From Haladaptatus pallidirubidus (GTDB taxonomy: Archaea > Halobacteriota > Halobacteria > Halobacteriales > Haladaptataceae), in the NCBI RefSeq assembly GCF_020700235.1, contig NZ_CP085302.1, positions 186,001 through 250,000 of the forward strand: a DNA stretch of 64,000 nucleotides, written 5' to 3'. A model generated the notes under the pieces. It made no database searches. It worked only from the letters and a program-made list of their open reading frames with translations, and was not told where the DNA came from. A program made the position numbers and the translations under genes. Of the stretch, positions 16,827 through 26,071 are shown piece by piece. Each line of letters opens with the position of its first letter. The stretch's first letter is position 1.

Positions 16827-16868
16827 ATATCTTTATATCATAATATCTTTATATATTCATATTTGATA
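16827..16868. repeat. AT-rich tract with direct 12-mers
   Basis: ATATCTTTATAT occurs at 16827-16838 and again at 16843-16854 (16-nt spacing) inside an otherwise pure A/T stretch. It may be promoter-like or a low-complexity scar; no gene starts directly after it. Confidence 0.35.
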
Positions 16869-17040
16869 AGTATAGAAATCCAAAATTCGGTGTAGAACGG
16901 GGAGAAACGACCTCAAACATCGAAATATTCGAGATAATCGAAATTCGCCCGAACCGTCCGAAGTCGAGCAATAGTTGTTGAACCCGTTCAATCATCTGGT
17001 TATTCCATACGAAATGTTGTCCCGTTACACCGAATAGAAA

Positions 17041-17475
17041 TCAGTAATCTATCTTTTCCAACTTATTAACATGAATTTGATATTTTTGACGAGAACGACT
17101 CGACTCGATTTCAGGCTTGGGTGCCGGGTCGAACCGGTTCGTCGCCTCGCGGTCGAGGAAGTCGACGACATAACTCGCCGCTTTGCCGAACGCTGACTCA
17201 TAGTCGCCCTCCCACATCCACGCAGCCTCAATACCGGTTAGCAGCTCCTTTCGAAACTGACTCGACACCGAGTGGATACCGCTCAGCAGATCCTCCTCCT
17301 GGGCCAGTTCGTGGAGCCGCTGTCCCTCCAGCAGCGGACGAGTACGTCGTCGAGGAACCGCTTCGTTGCCGCGCCGCCGCGGTAGATGGTGTAGGTAAAT
17401 CCGAAGCCGCGGCGGCCGTCCTCCGACTCTAGGTTCGCACCCCGGTGGGATCGCTCTCCCGTGGGTATCCGTCAA
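17041..17475 (-). pseudogene. Degenerate gene, 5' part enolase-superfamily-like
   Basis: Two frames must be joined. In one, between about 17430 and 17330, LESEDGRRGFGFTYTIYRGG reads like the N-terminal domain of mandelate-racemase/sugar-acid dehydratases. After about 17340 the other frame continues with PLLEGQRLHELAQEEDLLSG and ends at 17041. The later part is not recognised, and no catalytic barrel residues remain. Its place next to a TRAP transporter and mannonate dehydratase would fit a lost sugar-acid dehydratase. Tentative. Confidence 0.4.
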
Positions 17476-17574
17476 ACGTTGCCATGATTGAATCTCGCCA
17501 TCAACTGGAAAACCGTTTCCGTCAGCGCAGCCATCGCCGGGTAAAGGGACGAATGACCGAGCATAGTCGCCGCG

Positions 17575-18879
17575 TCAGCCACCCATCAGCTCAGTCGCCG
17601 GGTACATGACAATCTCTGGGAATAATATCGTAAAGAGCAGGGCGAGCAAGATTGGGACATAGTACGGGACGATCGCACGCATCACCTCTTCGAGGCTCGC
17701 ATCGGTTACTTTCTCTAATACGAAGAGGATGACGCCGAACGGCGGTGTAAGAAGACCGAGCATCAGCGTCAGGATCATCACGATCCCGAAGTGGATCGGA
17801 TCGATGTTCGCGATGTCGAGTATTGGGAGGAAGATCGGAACGAGAATCGTTATTGCGGCGATCGTCTCCATGAACGTTCCGACGATCAGCAGGACGCCGA
17901 CCAAGAGCAGCATGACGACCGTGGGATCGGAAGAGAAGCCGGTGATCTGGTCGGCCATGAGGATGGGAAGCCGGAGTTGGAGTGCGACTAGCCCGTACAT
18001 CGACGCGATGCCGACGATGAACGTCAGCGAAAACGTCTCGACCATGCTGTACTGGAGCTCCTCCAGCAGTTCGCCGAGCGTGAGTTCGTTGTAGATGAAC
18101 GCGCCAAGGAGCACCGTGTAGACTACGGCGATCGCACCCGCCTCCGTCGCCGTAAAGAGGCCGGTCACGATCCCGCCCACGATCAGTACCGGGGCTAGCA
18201 GGGGGAAGACCGCGCTCTTGAGACACGACCAGAACCGCGCGAGGCTGAACGAGTCCTCGGTCTCGTACCCTCGCAGGTAGACGAAGACGAACACGAGCAC
18301 CATGAGGAACAGCCCGATGAGGATCCCCGGTACCACGCCGCCCATGAAGAGCTGTCCAATGGACTCGCCGGCGAGCACCGCGTAGATGATGATCGGCACG
18401 CTCGGCGGGATAATCGGTCCGATGATCGCGGAGGAGCCGGTCACGCCAAGCGAGATGTCCTTCTCATACCCCTGATCGCGCATGGCCGCATACTCGACGC
18501 GGCCGAGGCCGGCCGCGTCGGCCACCGCCAGCCCGGACATCCCAGAGAAAATCATGCTAGCGATGATGTTGACGTGGGCGATCCCGCCGCGGAACTGGCC
18601 AACCATGGAGTTGGCCAAGTCGAAGATGCGTTGGGTCATCCCTATGCGGTTCATCAGCCGGCCCAAGAGCAGGTAGAATGGGATCGCCAACATCGTGAAA
18701 CTGTTGAGCCCGTAGAGCAACTGCTGGGCGATGAGGCCGTAGTTAATGCCGTTGCCGTAGGGCGAGAGCATGACGATGACGACGGTGGATCCCATCGCGA
18801 TCGCCACGGGGACGCCCAGCGCGTACAGTACGAGAAGCACCCCCAGCAGTAGCCCGCTGAGAACGAGCAGTTCACTCAT
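17575..18879 (-). CDS. dctM: TRAP transporter large permease (DctM)
   Basis: A 434-residue integral membrane protein of the TRAP DctM family, the Na+-coupled translocation subunit. It has about 12 hydrophobic helices and family segments such as GVPVAIAMG, PFYLLLGRLMNRIG, GMSGLAVADAAGLGRVEYAAM, SSAIIGPIIPPSVPIIIYA and LGLLTPPFGVILFVL. It overlaps the 3' end of the small permease by 8 nt. It is third in the order P-Q-M and would import an organic or sugar acid delivered by the binding protein. Confidence 0.95.
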   Translation of the reverse strand: MSELLVLSGLLLGVLLVLYALGVPVAIAMGSTVVIVMLSPYGNGINYGLIAQQLLYGLNSFTMLAIPFYLLLGRLMNRIGMTQRIFDLANSMVGQFRGGIAHVNIIASMIFSGMSGLAVADAAGLGRVEYAAMRDQGYEKDISLGVTGSSAIIGPIIPPSVPIIIYAVLAGESIGQLFMGGVVPGILIGLFLMVLVFVFVYLRGYETEDSFSLARFWSCLKSAVFPLLAPVLIVGGIVTGLFTATEAGAIAVVYTVLLGAFIYNELTLGELLEELQYSMVETFSLTFIVGIASMYGLVALQLRLPILMADQITGFSSDPTVVMLLLVGVLLIVGTFMETIAAITILVPIFLPILDIANIDPIHFGIVMILTLMLGLLTPPFGVILFVLEKVTDASLEEVMRAIVPYYVPILLALLFTILFPEIVMYPATELMGG

Positions 18880-19438
18880 CGATCGTCCCCTCCCTGAGTT
18901 CCGTTTCCGTCCCGTCTGTGCCGAGATCGGCGGCGATTCTTTTCATTGTGATTCCGAGGTCCGCGACGGCGTACAGTACAGTCAGCGCGATTCCGATGCT
19001 AATGCCGAGGTAGATGTAGCCGGATGTGACGAATCCGATACCCCCGATGGACGTCGACCAGGCGTCGACGGCCGTCACGGCTGTCGCTCGGAGGGCGACA
19101 CCGAGAAATCCGATGATGACGAGGTCGCTGAAGATGCTGAGCGTCCTCCCGACGGTGGTGTTCCAGTCCTCGATCCGCTCCAGCATGAACCGTATCGAGA
19201 TGTGTTCCCCGTTTCGGATGGCGACGGCCGCTCCGAAGTAAGTCGCGATGATGAACAGGAACTTTGCCGCCGGCTGCGTCCAATGGAGGAACCCCAGCGT
19301 CGGGATGTTGAACCATCGGACGAAGACCTGCACCGTGGTGAGAACGATAGTGAGAGTAAAAAAGACAGTAGCTGTGTACAATACAGCCCTATCGAAGAGG
19401 GTGTCTTTTCTCAGATCGAGTGATTGGTCAACTTCCAT
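18872..19438 (-). CDS. dctQ: TRAP transporter small permease (DctQ)
   Basis: A 188-residue product with four membrane helices, the usual DctQ architecture. The first helix is VLYTATVFFTLTIVLTTVQVFVRW and a conserved HISIRFMLERIE segment follows the second. It pairs with DctM. It overlaps the DctM gene by 8 nt and lies 44 nt after the binding-protein gene. Confidence 0.92.
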   Translation of the reverse strand: MEVDQSLDLRKDTLFDRAVLYTATVFFTLTIVLTTVQVFVRWFNIPTLGFLHWTQPAAKFLFIIATYFGAAVAIRNGEHISIRFMLERIEDWNTTVGRTLSIFSDLVIIGFLGVALRATAVTAVDAWSTSIGGIGFVTSGYIYLGISIGIALTVLYAVADLGITMKRIAADLGTDGTETELREGTIDE

Positions 19439-19482
19439 GATTGGTTGGTTTGGTCATCTCGGTGACGTTACGTTGCATGGCG

Positions 19483-20532
19483 CTACAGGTTCTGGATCGT
19501 CTTCCAGTCGAACTCCCAGGTGTTCTTGAACAGCCGGTTGACCGCGGGTTCGGCGGCCGACCGGAACGCCTCGTGATCGACATCCTTCACGACGGTCATC
19601 CCGTTCGATTTTAGTTCGTCGATGAGTTCCTCCTCGCGGTCCATCGCGGTCTTTGATGCCTCCTCCGTCGCCTTTCCCCCGAGTTCGAGGATCATGTCCC
19701 GGTAGGTCTGGTCGAGACCCTTGAAAAATTGTTCATTCATGTACATGTTTCCATTGGCCACTAGGTGCTGGGTGAGGCTGAGGTGGCTCTGCACCTCATT
19801 GAGGTTGAACGAGGAGATTTGCGAGGCACCGCCCTCAGAGGCGTCGGCTGTCCCCGTTTCGAGGGCACTGTACAATTCATCGAGGGCGATGGGAGTCGGC
19901 GACGCGCCGACTCCCTTCCAGATCGTCACCCACGGATCGAGTTCGGGTAGACGGAGATTCAGCCCCTTCACGTCTTTGGGGCCCTTTATCGGCTTGTTGG
20001 ACGTAAAATTCCGGTTCCCGCGATAGATCTGCTGGCCGATGGGACGCTGATTCCCCTTCTTTTTCAAAGCGTCGTGAGCATCCTGCATCTTGTCGCTGTC
20101 CAGCACCGAGAGGAGCTGGTCGTAGTCCGAGATGACGAACGGACAGCCGAAGAACCAGTACGCGGGCGCGTACTGGAAGTATGGGAAACTCCCGGCAGCG
20201 TGGGCTTCAACGCCACCCTGATTGACGAGCTCGCCGATCTCGTCCTCGGAACCGTACGAACCGCCGGCACTGATCTCGACCGAGACGTCACCGTCTGACT
20301 CGGATTCGATCTTCTTCTTGAAGTTCTTCGCAGCCTTGACCAGGACGTGTTCGGGTTCGAACGTACTGGCGATGGTGAAATTCACGTTGGCGTCACCGCC
20401 GCCGCTGCCGCCAGAGTTATTTCCCGCGGATCCGCCGCTGTCGCCCGAGCAGCCTGCCATCGCGGCGATAGCGCCTGTGCTGAGTCCCTTGACTAACGAT
20501 CGTCTACTGACACCGGAAACTCCATTTGACAT
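19483..20532 (-). CDS. dctP: TRAP transporter substrate-binding protein (DctP)
   Basis: A 349-residue extracytoplasmic solute receptor. The signal is SRRSLVKGLSTGAIAAMAGC: a Tat motif followed by a lipobox with Cys28 and then a Ser/Gly-rich linker. The body has DctP features, including an early FTIASTFEPEHVLVKAAKNF strand-helix and a central GLNLRLPELDPW plus PTPIALDELYSALETG segment, which contains the substrate carboxylate-binding region of the family. First gene of the P-Q-M unit. The adjoining enzymes point to a sugar-acid substrate; this is inference. Confidence 0.93.
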   Translation of the reverse strand: MSNGVSGVSRRSLVKGLSTGAIAAMAGCSGDSGGSAGNNSGGSGGGDANVNFTIASTFEPEHVLVKAAKNFKKKIESESDGDVSVEISAGGSYGSEDEIGELVNQGGVEAHAAGSFPYFQYAPAYWFFGCPFVISDYDQLLSVLDSDKMQDAHDALKKKGNQRPIGQQIYRGNRNFTSNKPIKGPKDVKGLNLRLPELDPWVTIWKGVGASPTPIALDELYSALETGTADASEGGASQISSFNLNEVQSHLSLTQHLVANGNMYMNEQFFKGLDQTYRDMILELGGKATEEASKTAMDREEELIDELKSNGMTVVKDVDHEAFRSAAEPAVNRLFKNTWEFDWKTIQNL

Positions 20533-20554
20533 GGTTCATCACACAGGTTCCGCC

Positions 20555-20566
20555 TTAATAATAAAA
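20555..20566 (-). promoter_or_regulatory. TATA box of the TRAP operon
   Basis: On the minus strand the tract TTTTATTATTAA lies 23-34 nt before the dctP ATG. This distance would place transcription start at or next to the start codon, giving a leaderless message as is common in haloarchaea. Confidence 0.5.
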
Positions 20567-20624
20567 ACCTTTTCCCTGTGGAAAATATCGCCACTGTTCT
20601 CCTGGGATGGCGCGTTCGACTCCA

Positions 20625-21413
20625 CTACGCGCGGTTCTCGCGGTACCGCCACGCGTCCGAGACCCATCCACCGTCGGCCCGGAGCACCTCGCCGGTGACA
20701 TAGTTGTCGTCCCGCGCCAAGAAACTCACGCAGTTGGCCATCTCCTCGACAGTGCCGTACCGCGCCATCGGCGTTCGCCTATGGATGTCGATGTCGGTGT
20801 ACCCCGCCGAGTCCTGCGTCTGGTCCGTGATGTCCGTCTGGATGAACCCCGGCGCAAGCGCATTCACGCTAACGCCATCCTCCGCCCACTCCACAGCGAG
20901 GGTCCGGGTGAGGTTGATGACGCCCGCCTTCGCCGCGCAGTAAGGCGCTCGCATGTGGAAGCCCATCTCGCCCATCATCGACGCGACGTTGACGATCGCC
21001 CCGCTGTCGTCCTGGGAGAGCATCTGTCGCCCTGCGGCACGGCTGCCGATGAACACACCCGTCAGATCGACGTCGACCACCCGCCGCCAGTCCTCGATGT
21101 CGATCTCCTCCGCCGGGCCAAGCGTCGTCATGCCCGCGTTGTTCACCATCACGTCTAGCGAGCCGAAGTAGTCGACGGTCGCCTCGACCATCGCCGCAAC
21201 ATCATCCTCGTCGCTTACGTCGGCCTGCACCGCGACAGCCTCGCCACCCCGGTCAACGATCTCATCGACGACCGACTCCGCCCGTTTCTCCGAGGAGCGG
21301 TAGTTGACCACCACCGACGCCCCTTGTTCTGCGAGCTTGGTTGCAATCCCGCTTCCAATGCCCTTCGATGCGCCCGTGACGATAGCTGCGTCTCCTGCGA
21401 ACGTGTCGCTCAT
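20625..21413 (-). CDS. SDR-family oxidoreductase, sugar-acid cluster
   Basis: A 262-residue classical short-chain dehydrogenase/reductase. Visible elements are the cofactor motif TGASKGIG (residues ~13-20), VNNAGM (~90), the catalytic Ser region VNVASMMGEMG, the YCAAK catalytic Tyr/Lys, and a PGFIQTD segment. The Arg/Ser after the second strand (NYRSSEKRA) suggests NADP(H). It lies 92 nt upstream of dctP on the same strand and divergently from mannonate dehydratase, so a uronate or mannonate oxidoreductase step is plausible. The start at 21413 is chosen over one 8 codons upstream. Confidence 0.88.
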   Translation of the reverse strand: MSDTFAGDAAIVTGASKGIGSGIATKLAEQGASVVVNYRSSEKRAESVVDEIVDRGGEAVAVQADVSDEDDVAAMVEATVDYFGSLDVMVNNAGMTTLGPAEEIDIEDWRRVVDVDLTGVFIGSRAAGRQMLSQDDSGAIVNVASMMGEMGFHMRAPYCAAKAGVINLTRTLAVEWAEDGVSVNALAPGFIQTDITDQTQDSAGYTDIDIHRRTPMARYGTVEEMANCVSFLARDDNYVTGEVLRADGGWVSDAWRYRENRA

Positions 21414-21551
21414 TCGTGGTTCATCAAGGGCTTGCATGACGGGGTATTTCTATTTTTTCATCGTCCGGAGCGTTACGTTTGCATACCGAGGCCCCACACG
21501 CCCCCACCGCTGAACGAGCGAAGGCTTCGGCAGAAATCCGTCCAAAACAAA

Positions 21552-21560
21552 ACTATTTAA
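21552..21560 (+). promoter_or_regulatory. TATA box of the mannonate dehydratase gene
   Basis: ACTATTTAA ends 23 nt before the ATG at 21584, the normal spacing for a leaderless transcript. The opposite strand of the same 170-nt interval carries the promoter of the SDR gene. Confidence 0.5.
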
Positions 21561-21583
21561 CCGTGGTTCCAATTCGTCACGCT

Positions 21584-22546
21584 ATGGTCGACTTAGCGGT
21601 AGTCCTACCGCCACAGCCGGACGAGAGATGGCAGCTCGCTAAACAGATGGGCGTAGAAAACGCCGTCATACACACCCTGGAGATCGGCGACGGCAAGACC
21701 TCCTGGTCGTATCACGACTTGCTACATCTCAAGAACTGGTACGAGGACGCCGGGCTAAACATCAGTGTCATCGAGGGGAGCGTCCCATTGACTGACCGCG
21801 TCAGGCTCGGGCAGGAGGGGCGCGACGAGGACATCGAGGAGTTCAAGGAGTTTATCCGGTACTGTGGACAGCTCGACATCCCGGTCGTCTGCTACGACTG
21901 GATGGTCGGGATCCGCTGGGCACGCACGGAGGCCCACGTCGAGGCCCGCGGTGGCTCGGTGGTGACCGCGTACTCGAACGACCGGATGCACAGAGGCGAG
22001 GCGGAACCGACGGTCGACGTCTCGCGCGAGGAGATCTGGGACGCGCTGGAGTACTTCTTGCGAGAGGTGACGCCAGTCGCGGAGGCTGCTGGGGTGAAGC
22101 TCGGCCTCCATCCGGACGACCCGCCCCGGGAGTCGTTGGGCGGGATTCCCCGAATCGTCAACAGCCCCGAGGCGTACCAGCGTGTCCTCGACAGCTACGA
22201 CAGCGAGCACAACGGCATCACGTTCTGCCAGGGCAACTTCGCCGCGATGGGTGTCGACCTTCCGGAGACGATCCGGCGGTTCGGCGACCGCATCAACTTT
22301 GTCCACTTCCGGGACGTCGAAGGCGACGCCGACAACTTCGTCGAGACGTGGCACGACGAGGGCCCCCACGATATGCTCGCGGCGATGGAGGCCTATCAGG
22401 ACGCCGTCGACGACGACGTAGTGATGCGCCCCGACCACGTCCCCACGATGGTCGGCGAAGATAACACCAACCCCGGCTACCACACGAAGGGACGGCTGTT
22501 TGCAGTCGGCTACATGCGGGGCCTGCTGGAAAAGGCCCAACGGTAG
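21584..22546 (+). CDS. uxuA: D-mannonate dehydratase (UxuA family)
   Basis: A 320-residue TIM-barrel enzyme that would dehydrate D-mannonate to 2-dehydro-3-deoxy-D-gluconate. Signature regions are the N-terminal VVLPPQPDERWQLAKQMGV and the metal-site elements HPDDPP (His near residue 182), the CQGN Cys (near 218), HFRDVEG (His near 244), and MRPDHVPT (Asp/His near 296). These are the order and spacing of UxuA, though it is shorter than the ~390-residue enterobacterial type, as is usual for archaeal and Gram-positive forms. Divergent from SDR-TRAP and followed by the IclR regulator. Confidence 0.9.
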   Translation: MVDLAVVLPPQPDERWQLAKQMGVENAVIHTLEIGDGKTSWSYHDLLHLKNWYEDAGLNISVIEGSVPLTDRVRLGQEGRDEDIEEFKEFIRYCGQLDIPVVCYDWMVGIRWARTEAHVEARGGSVVTAYSNDRMHRGEAEPTVDVSREEIWDALEYFLREVTPVAEAAGVKLGLHPDDPPRESLGGIPRIVNSPEAYQRVLDSYDSEHNGITFCQGNFAAMGVDLPETIRRFGDRINFVHFRDVEGDADNFVETWHDEGPHDMLAAMEAYQDAVDDDVVMRPDHVPTMVGEDNTNPGYHTKGRLFAVGYMRGLLEKAQR

Positions 22547-22781
22547 ACCGACTGACGCATTGTTTACCCATCGCGTCGACGCGCAGGCACGCCGTTTCTT
22601 TCCTCCCATTAACTGTGACGACTGTTCGTCGTTCCGCCGGAGTGGCCTCTCTCCTGTCCCCGGCCAGTGTTCACGCTCGTACGCCGCTTTGGTGACTGCC
22701 CTACGGCAGCCGCTGGCGGCCCGAAAAGTGACGAATATTAATTATTGACTCTGGGAGCGCGAGTCCATTATTGTTGGACAG

Positions 22782-22791
22782 CTTTCGAAAG
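22782..22791. promoter_or_regulatory. Palindrome upstream of the IclR gene
   Basis: CTTTCGAAAG is a perfect 10-bp palindrome centred 40 nt before the IclR start codon. Such a site could be an autoregulatory operator; it was not found at the uxuA promoter by eye. Confidence 0.3.
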
Positions 22792-22825
22792 TAATATTGA
22801 AGCTTTGGTACGTGATACATACACA

Positions 22826-23587
22826 ATGACGAACGACCCGAACCGGATCAAGGCGGTCGAGAACATGTTCGAGATCGTCGAGAACGTGGGGAAGCTCGAC
22901 GGCTGCGGGGTCCGGGAGCTGGCGAACCACATGGACCTCCCGAAGAGCACGGCCCACGTATACCTCAAGACACTGGAGGACGCTGGGTACGCGGTCAAGC
23001 GGAACGGGGAGTACCAGCTTAGCCTCCGGTTTCTAAACGTAGGGGGGCAGATCCGACACAACAACAGCCTCTACCAGGTAGGCCGCAACGAGATCGACGA
23101 CCTGGCCCGGACGACGGGTGAAGTCGCCACCATCGGATGCGAGGAGAGGGGTTATCGGGTGATGTTGTACCGGACCGAGCCGACCGGTGCCATCTTCAAC
23201 AACGCGCCGACCGGCGAATACACCCGGATGCACTGGACGGCGCTCGGCAAGGCGATACTGTCACAGAAGTCCGATAGGGAGATCACCGATATCGCCGACC
23301 GCCACGGGCTCCCGCGGGCGACTGAGCACACGATCGTCGACCGTGATACCCTGCTCGGCGAGATTGAGACCATCAGGTCGCAGGGATACGCCGTCGAGAA
23401 CGAGGAGCGCGTCAAGGGCGTCAAGTCCATCGCCGTCCTGATCGAGAGCGACGGTGAGACTCCCGACGCCGCCATCTCCGTCGCCGGACCAAAACACGAG
23501 TACACCCCCGAGCGTATCCAGGAGGAGCTGCTCCCGGCACTCCAGAACACCGCAAACGTGGTCGAGCTCAAGACCAAACATTACTAA
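22826..23587 (+). CDS. IclR-family regulator of the sugar-acid cluster
   Basis: A 253-residue IclR protein. Residues ~5-70 are a winged helix (KAVENMFEIVENV, LANHMDLPKSTAHVYLKTLEDAGY) and residues ~85-250 an effector-binding GAF-like domain with the family signature HWTALGKAILSQ, followed by GYAVENEERVKGVKSIAVLI. The ATG at 22826 gives the standard start; the frame is open 27 codons further upstream. It lies between mannonate dehydratase and the second SDR, so it most likely controls these and the TRAP genes. Confidence 0.93.
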   Translation: MTNDPNRIKAVENMFEIVENVGKLDGCGVRELANHMDLPKSTAHVYLKTLEDAGYAVKRNGEYQLSLRFLNVGGQIRHNNSLYQVGRNEIDDLARTTGEVATIGCEERGYRVMLYRTEPTGAIFNNAPTGEYTRMHWTALGKAILSQKSDREITDIADRHGLPRATEHTIVDRDTLLGEIETIRSQGYAVENEERVKGVKSIAVLIESDGETPDAAISVAGPKHEYTPERIQEELLPALQNTANVVELKTKHY

Positions 23588-23599
23588 GTCCCACCACCC

Positions 23600-24343
23600 T
23601 CACGCGGTCGATCCGCCATCAACGTGTATCACCTCGCCGGTTAAGTAGTCAGACCGGTCCTGCGCGAGAAACGCCGCGAGATCGCTGACGTCCTCCGGCG
23701 TCCCGAGGCGGCCGTACGGGACGTTCTCGGCCCGATCCTTGACCCACGATGGATCCTCCGCCCTAACCTCCTCGTTCATCGACGTCTTCGTGGTTCCCGG
23801 GGCTATCGCCACTACCGAGACGCCATCGGGTCCGTAGTTGACTGCGAGTTGCCTGACCGCTGCGTCAAGGCCGCCCTTACTGGCGCAGTACGAGGGGAGT
23901 TCCGGGACGCCGACCGACCCTGCTTCGGAGGTAACGTGGAGGAGCGTCCCCTCCGTCTCCATCAGCGCCGGCAGGACGTGCTTGCTGACCCGGAGCGCGC
24001 CGAGGAGGTTCACGTCGAGCACCATAGTCAGATCCGTCTCGTCTGCTTCGTGAAGTCGTCCTCGCGCGATCGTTCCTGCGCTATTGACAGCCACGTCGAT
24101 TGCTCCAAAGCAGTTGACCGCGGTTGTGACGGCTCGCTCGACGGTCTCGTCGTCCCGGACGTCGCACTCGATAGGCACGCACTCAGTCGGCAGCGACGCG
24201 GCGAGAGCCTCCAGATCGTCTGAGGACCGGGAGACTGCAGCCACGTTAGCCCCCCGGTCGGCATACTCCTCGACGATTGCCTTCCCGATCCCGCGGCTTG
24301 CTCCGACGACGAACGCGCTCTTTTCGTATAGGTTTCTCGACAT
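23600..24343 (-). CDS. SDR-family oxidoreductase, second of the sugar-acid cluster
   Basis: A 247-residue classical SDR. Motifs seen are VVGASRGIGKA (cofactor), VAAVSRSSDDLEAL (NADP-type Ser/Arg), VNSAGT (in place of NNAG), VTSEAGSVGV with the catalytic Ser, and SYCASKGGL with Tyr and Lys. The C-terminus is LTGEVIHVDGG. It converges with the IclR gene, only 12 nt between stops. Likely acts on a sugar acid or its keto derivative. Confidence 0.88.
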   Translation of the reverse strand: MSRNLYEKSAFVVGASRGIGKAIVEEYADRGANVAAVSRSSDDLEALAASLPTECVPIECDVRDDETVERAVTTAVNCFGAIDVAVNSAGTIARGRLHEADETDLTMVLDVNLLGALRVSKHVLPALMETEGTLLHVTSEAGSVGVPELPSYCASKGGLDAAVRQLAVNYGPDGVSVVAIAPGTTKTSMNEEVRAEDPSWVKDRAENVPYGRLGTPEDVSDLAAFLAQDRSDYLTGEVIHVDGGSTA

Positions 24344-24517
24344 CGTCCCCACGTCCGTCCGCCTTTGGAATAATCCCTCGGGTCGGACGGAATCGAGCCG
24401 CGGAGTCAGCCACGTCCAATAGCGCTGGACACGGCTAGCTCTGCGATCAAATCGGTCCAACCATGGCCGCCGAGGAAAGGAATTTGTACGCGCTCGTTCA
24501 GGGACACCATACGTCCC

Positions 24518-24625
24518 ATGAGTACTATCGACGTGCTGGTTCTGCGAAGCGGAACCCACAGGATGCCCGCAGCGGACTACGCCGCCGCGCTGCGTGACCG
24601 GCTATCCGATCACCACATCGAGTAG
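24518..24625 (+). pseudogene. N-terminal fragment of a D-2-hydroxyacid dehydrogenase
   Basis: The 35-codon frame begins MSTIDVLVLRSGTHRMPAAD and continues YAAALRDRLSDHHIE before a stop. This resembles the first residues of haloarchaeal D-isomer-specific 2-hydroxyacid dehydrogenases (VLVLREGTHGMPxxDYAxxLRERLPDH). The remaining ~280 residues are absent. It marks the right edge of the sugar-acid cluster as decayed. Confidence 0.55.
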
Positions 24626-25642
24626 CGAACCCCTATCGGGCGGAATGCGGACGCGGCCAGCGGTAACGTCGGCAGGGTACCGTTGAATCTCTTGTTGTCC
24701 ACTATCGGTGGACATCGGGCTCTGCTACTGTCCTTGCCCCGTTCGCTTTAGTAGTGCGTACCGATGTGCTCTCCCGACAAGACTGTGTTTCGGTGACCCT
24801 CAACGGAAGGCCGGACGACCCTCTTCCATACATTACAAAAGTAGTAATGTAATATCTAAGCTGTAAGCCATTGCCGCCACCGATGGAGATTCGGTAGCTA
24901 TAGAGGATCATATAATTAATTAAAATTGATAATTTTGGATTAATATTTGATATTTTACATACATGCACAATTCGTTTCCGTTAATTTACCAATGAAGAAA
25001 CTGACTTTCAAATGCAGCCCGGTTGCGGCCGCTGTGAAGGGCAAAACACGGTTGTCTCGATCAGTTCAAGAACGGCGATAGAAGCGTCTATGGGCTAATT
25101 TAACCGACCTACGCGGATTGCGTCGCATTCGTCCGACGGACTCGGTGGTTAGACCGGGTTTGGTCGCCTTGCAACGCCGATCACGTCCGCTACTCGTAAC
25201 CGAGTATACCACCAAGGACATGACGCGAGTAGTTATACCCGAAATTCGGCCTCAAGATCCTCGATTTGGCTGGTTTCCCGCTGGGAGTGGCAAGTTTTCG
25301 ACGGTCGAACGTATCGGTTACTGATCGGGTTCCGAGATCGGTGATCGACCGACAATTTCGGACCACATTATAGAATTACAAAATATATGAATATATGATG
25401 TTTAGGTGCTACATGATGTCTCTATTATACTTCCCCTAATGGCTCTAGTCGTCACTACTCGGATGTGACCGTGGTTCGGGGTGTCGACACGTTGCCAACG
25501 GGATCAGTAGCTGTCAGGACTACCAATGGTATTAATCCCCATTTGCCGAACGACGATTACGGACTACCAGACCTGGCTACGGACATGACGTGCATTGAAC
25601 TATCGACGACGACGACCACGTACTCGTTGATATCGATGCTAA
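24626..25642. other. Gene-free kilobase
   Basis: No convincing protein is seen in any frame. It contains a 7-bp inverted repeat TGTCCAC-TATCG-GTGGACA (24696-24714) and an AT-rich tract at 24840-24960. Probably decayed sequence. Confidence 0.4.
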
Positions 25643-25930
25643 TGCGTCAGTTCTCTCGGAGCGCTCGGTGACTGGGGAATTATTCCATTCATATTCATCG
25701 CGCTCGCTAGCGTGCTGATGATAATCTACTTCGACGCGAGGGCGCTTCCCGGTGCGACCGTCGGCATCAGCAACGACGTATTGGTGGTGAGTCTGGCGAC
25801 AACCATCGCAGTCGTTCCATTCGTCATCCTACTCGCGTATATCATCCGCATCGCGACGGTGGCGAAGCGGACACTCTCCATCGGGCCGTTCATCCTGCGA
25901 GAGACGAAGCGGAGCGACGACCTCAACTAA
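25643..25930 (+). CDS. Unrecognised small membrane protein or fragment
   Basis: The open frame has no upstream ATG; a GTG at 25712 is possible. Two hydrophobic helices are clear: IIPFIFIALASVLMIIYF and LVVSLATTIAVVPFVILLAYIIRI. The tail KRTLSIGPFILRETKRSDDLN is hydrophilic. The abrupt left end suggests the C-terminus of a larger transporter, but the family is not identified. Confidence 0.35.
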   Translation, partial: CVSSLGALGDWGIIPFIFIALASVLMIIYFDARALPGATVGISNDVLVVSLATTIAVVPFVILLAYIIRIATVAKRTLSIGPFILRETKRSDDLN

Positions 25931-26071
25931 CTTACCATCCTGTGTTCTATGATAAATATTGTCCAATTTAAACACCAGTGATTCTCTAAACAGAAAGATC
26001 CGGCAAGCGAGCGTCAAAGGGTAAACATTTATTATTTGTTCTCCGGCATAGTGTTTTGTGACCCTATTTTG

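Noticed and set aside
24696..24714. TGTCCAC-TATCG-GTGGACA inverted repeat as an operator or terminator
   Set aside because: No gene ends or starts near enough, and no T-rich tail follows. Likely chance.
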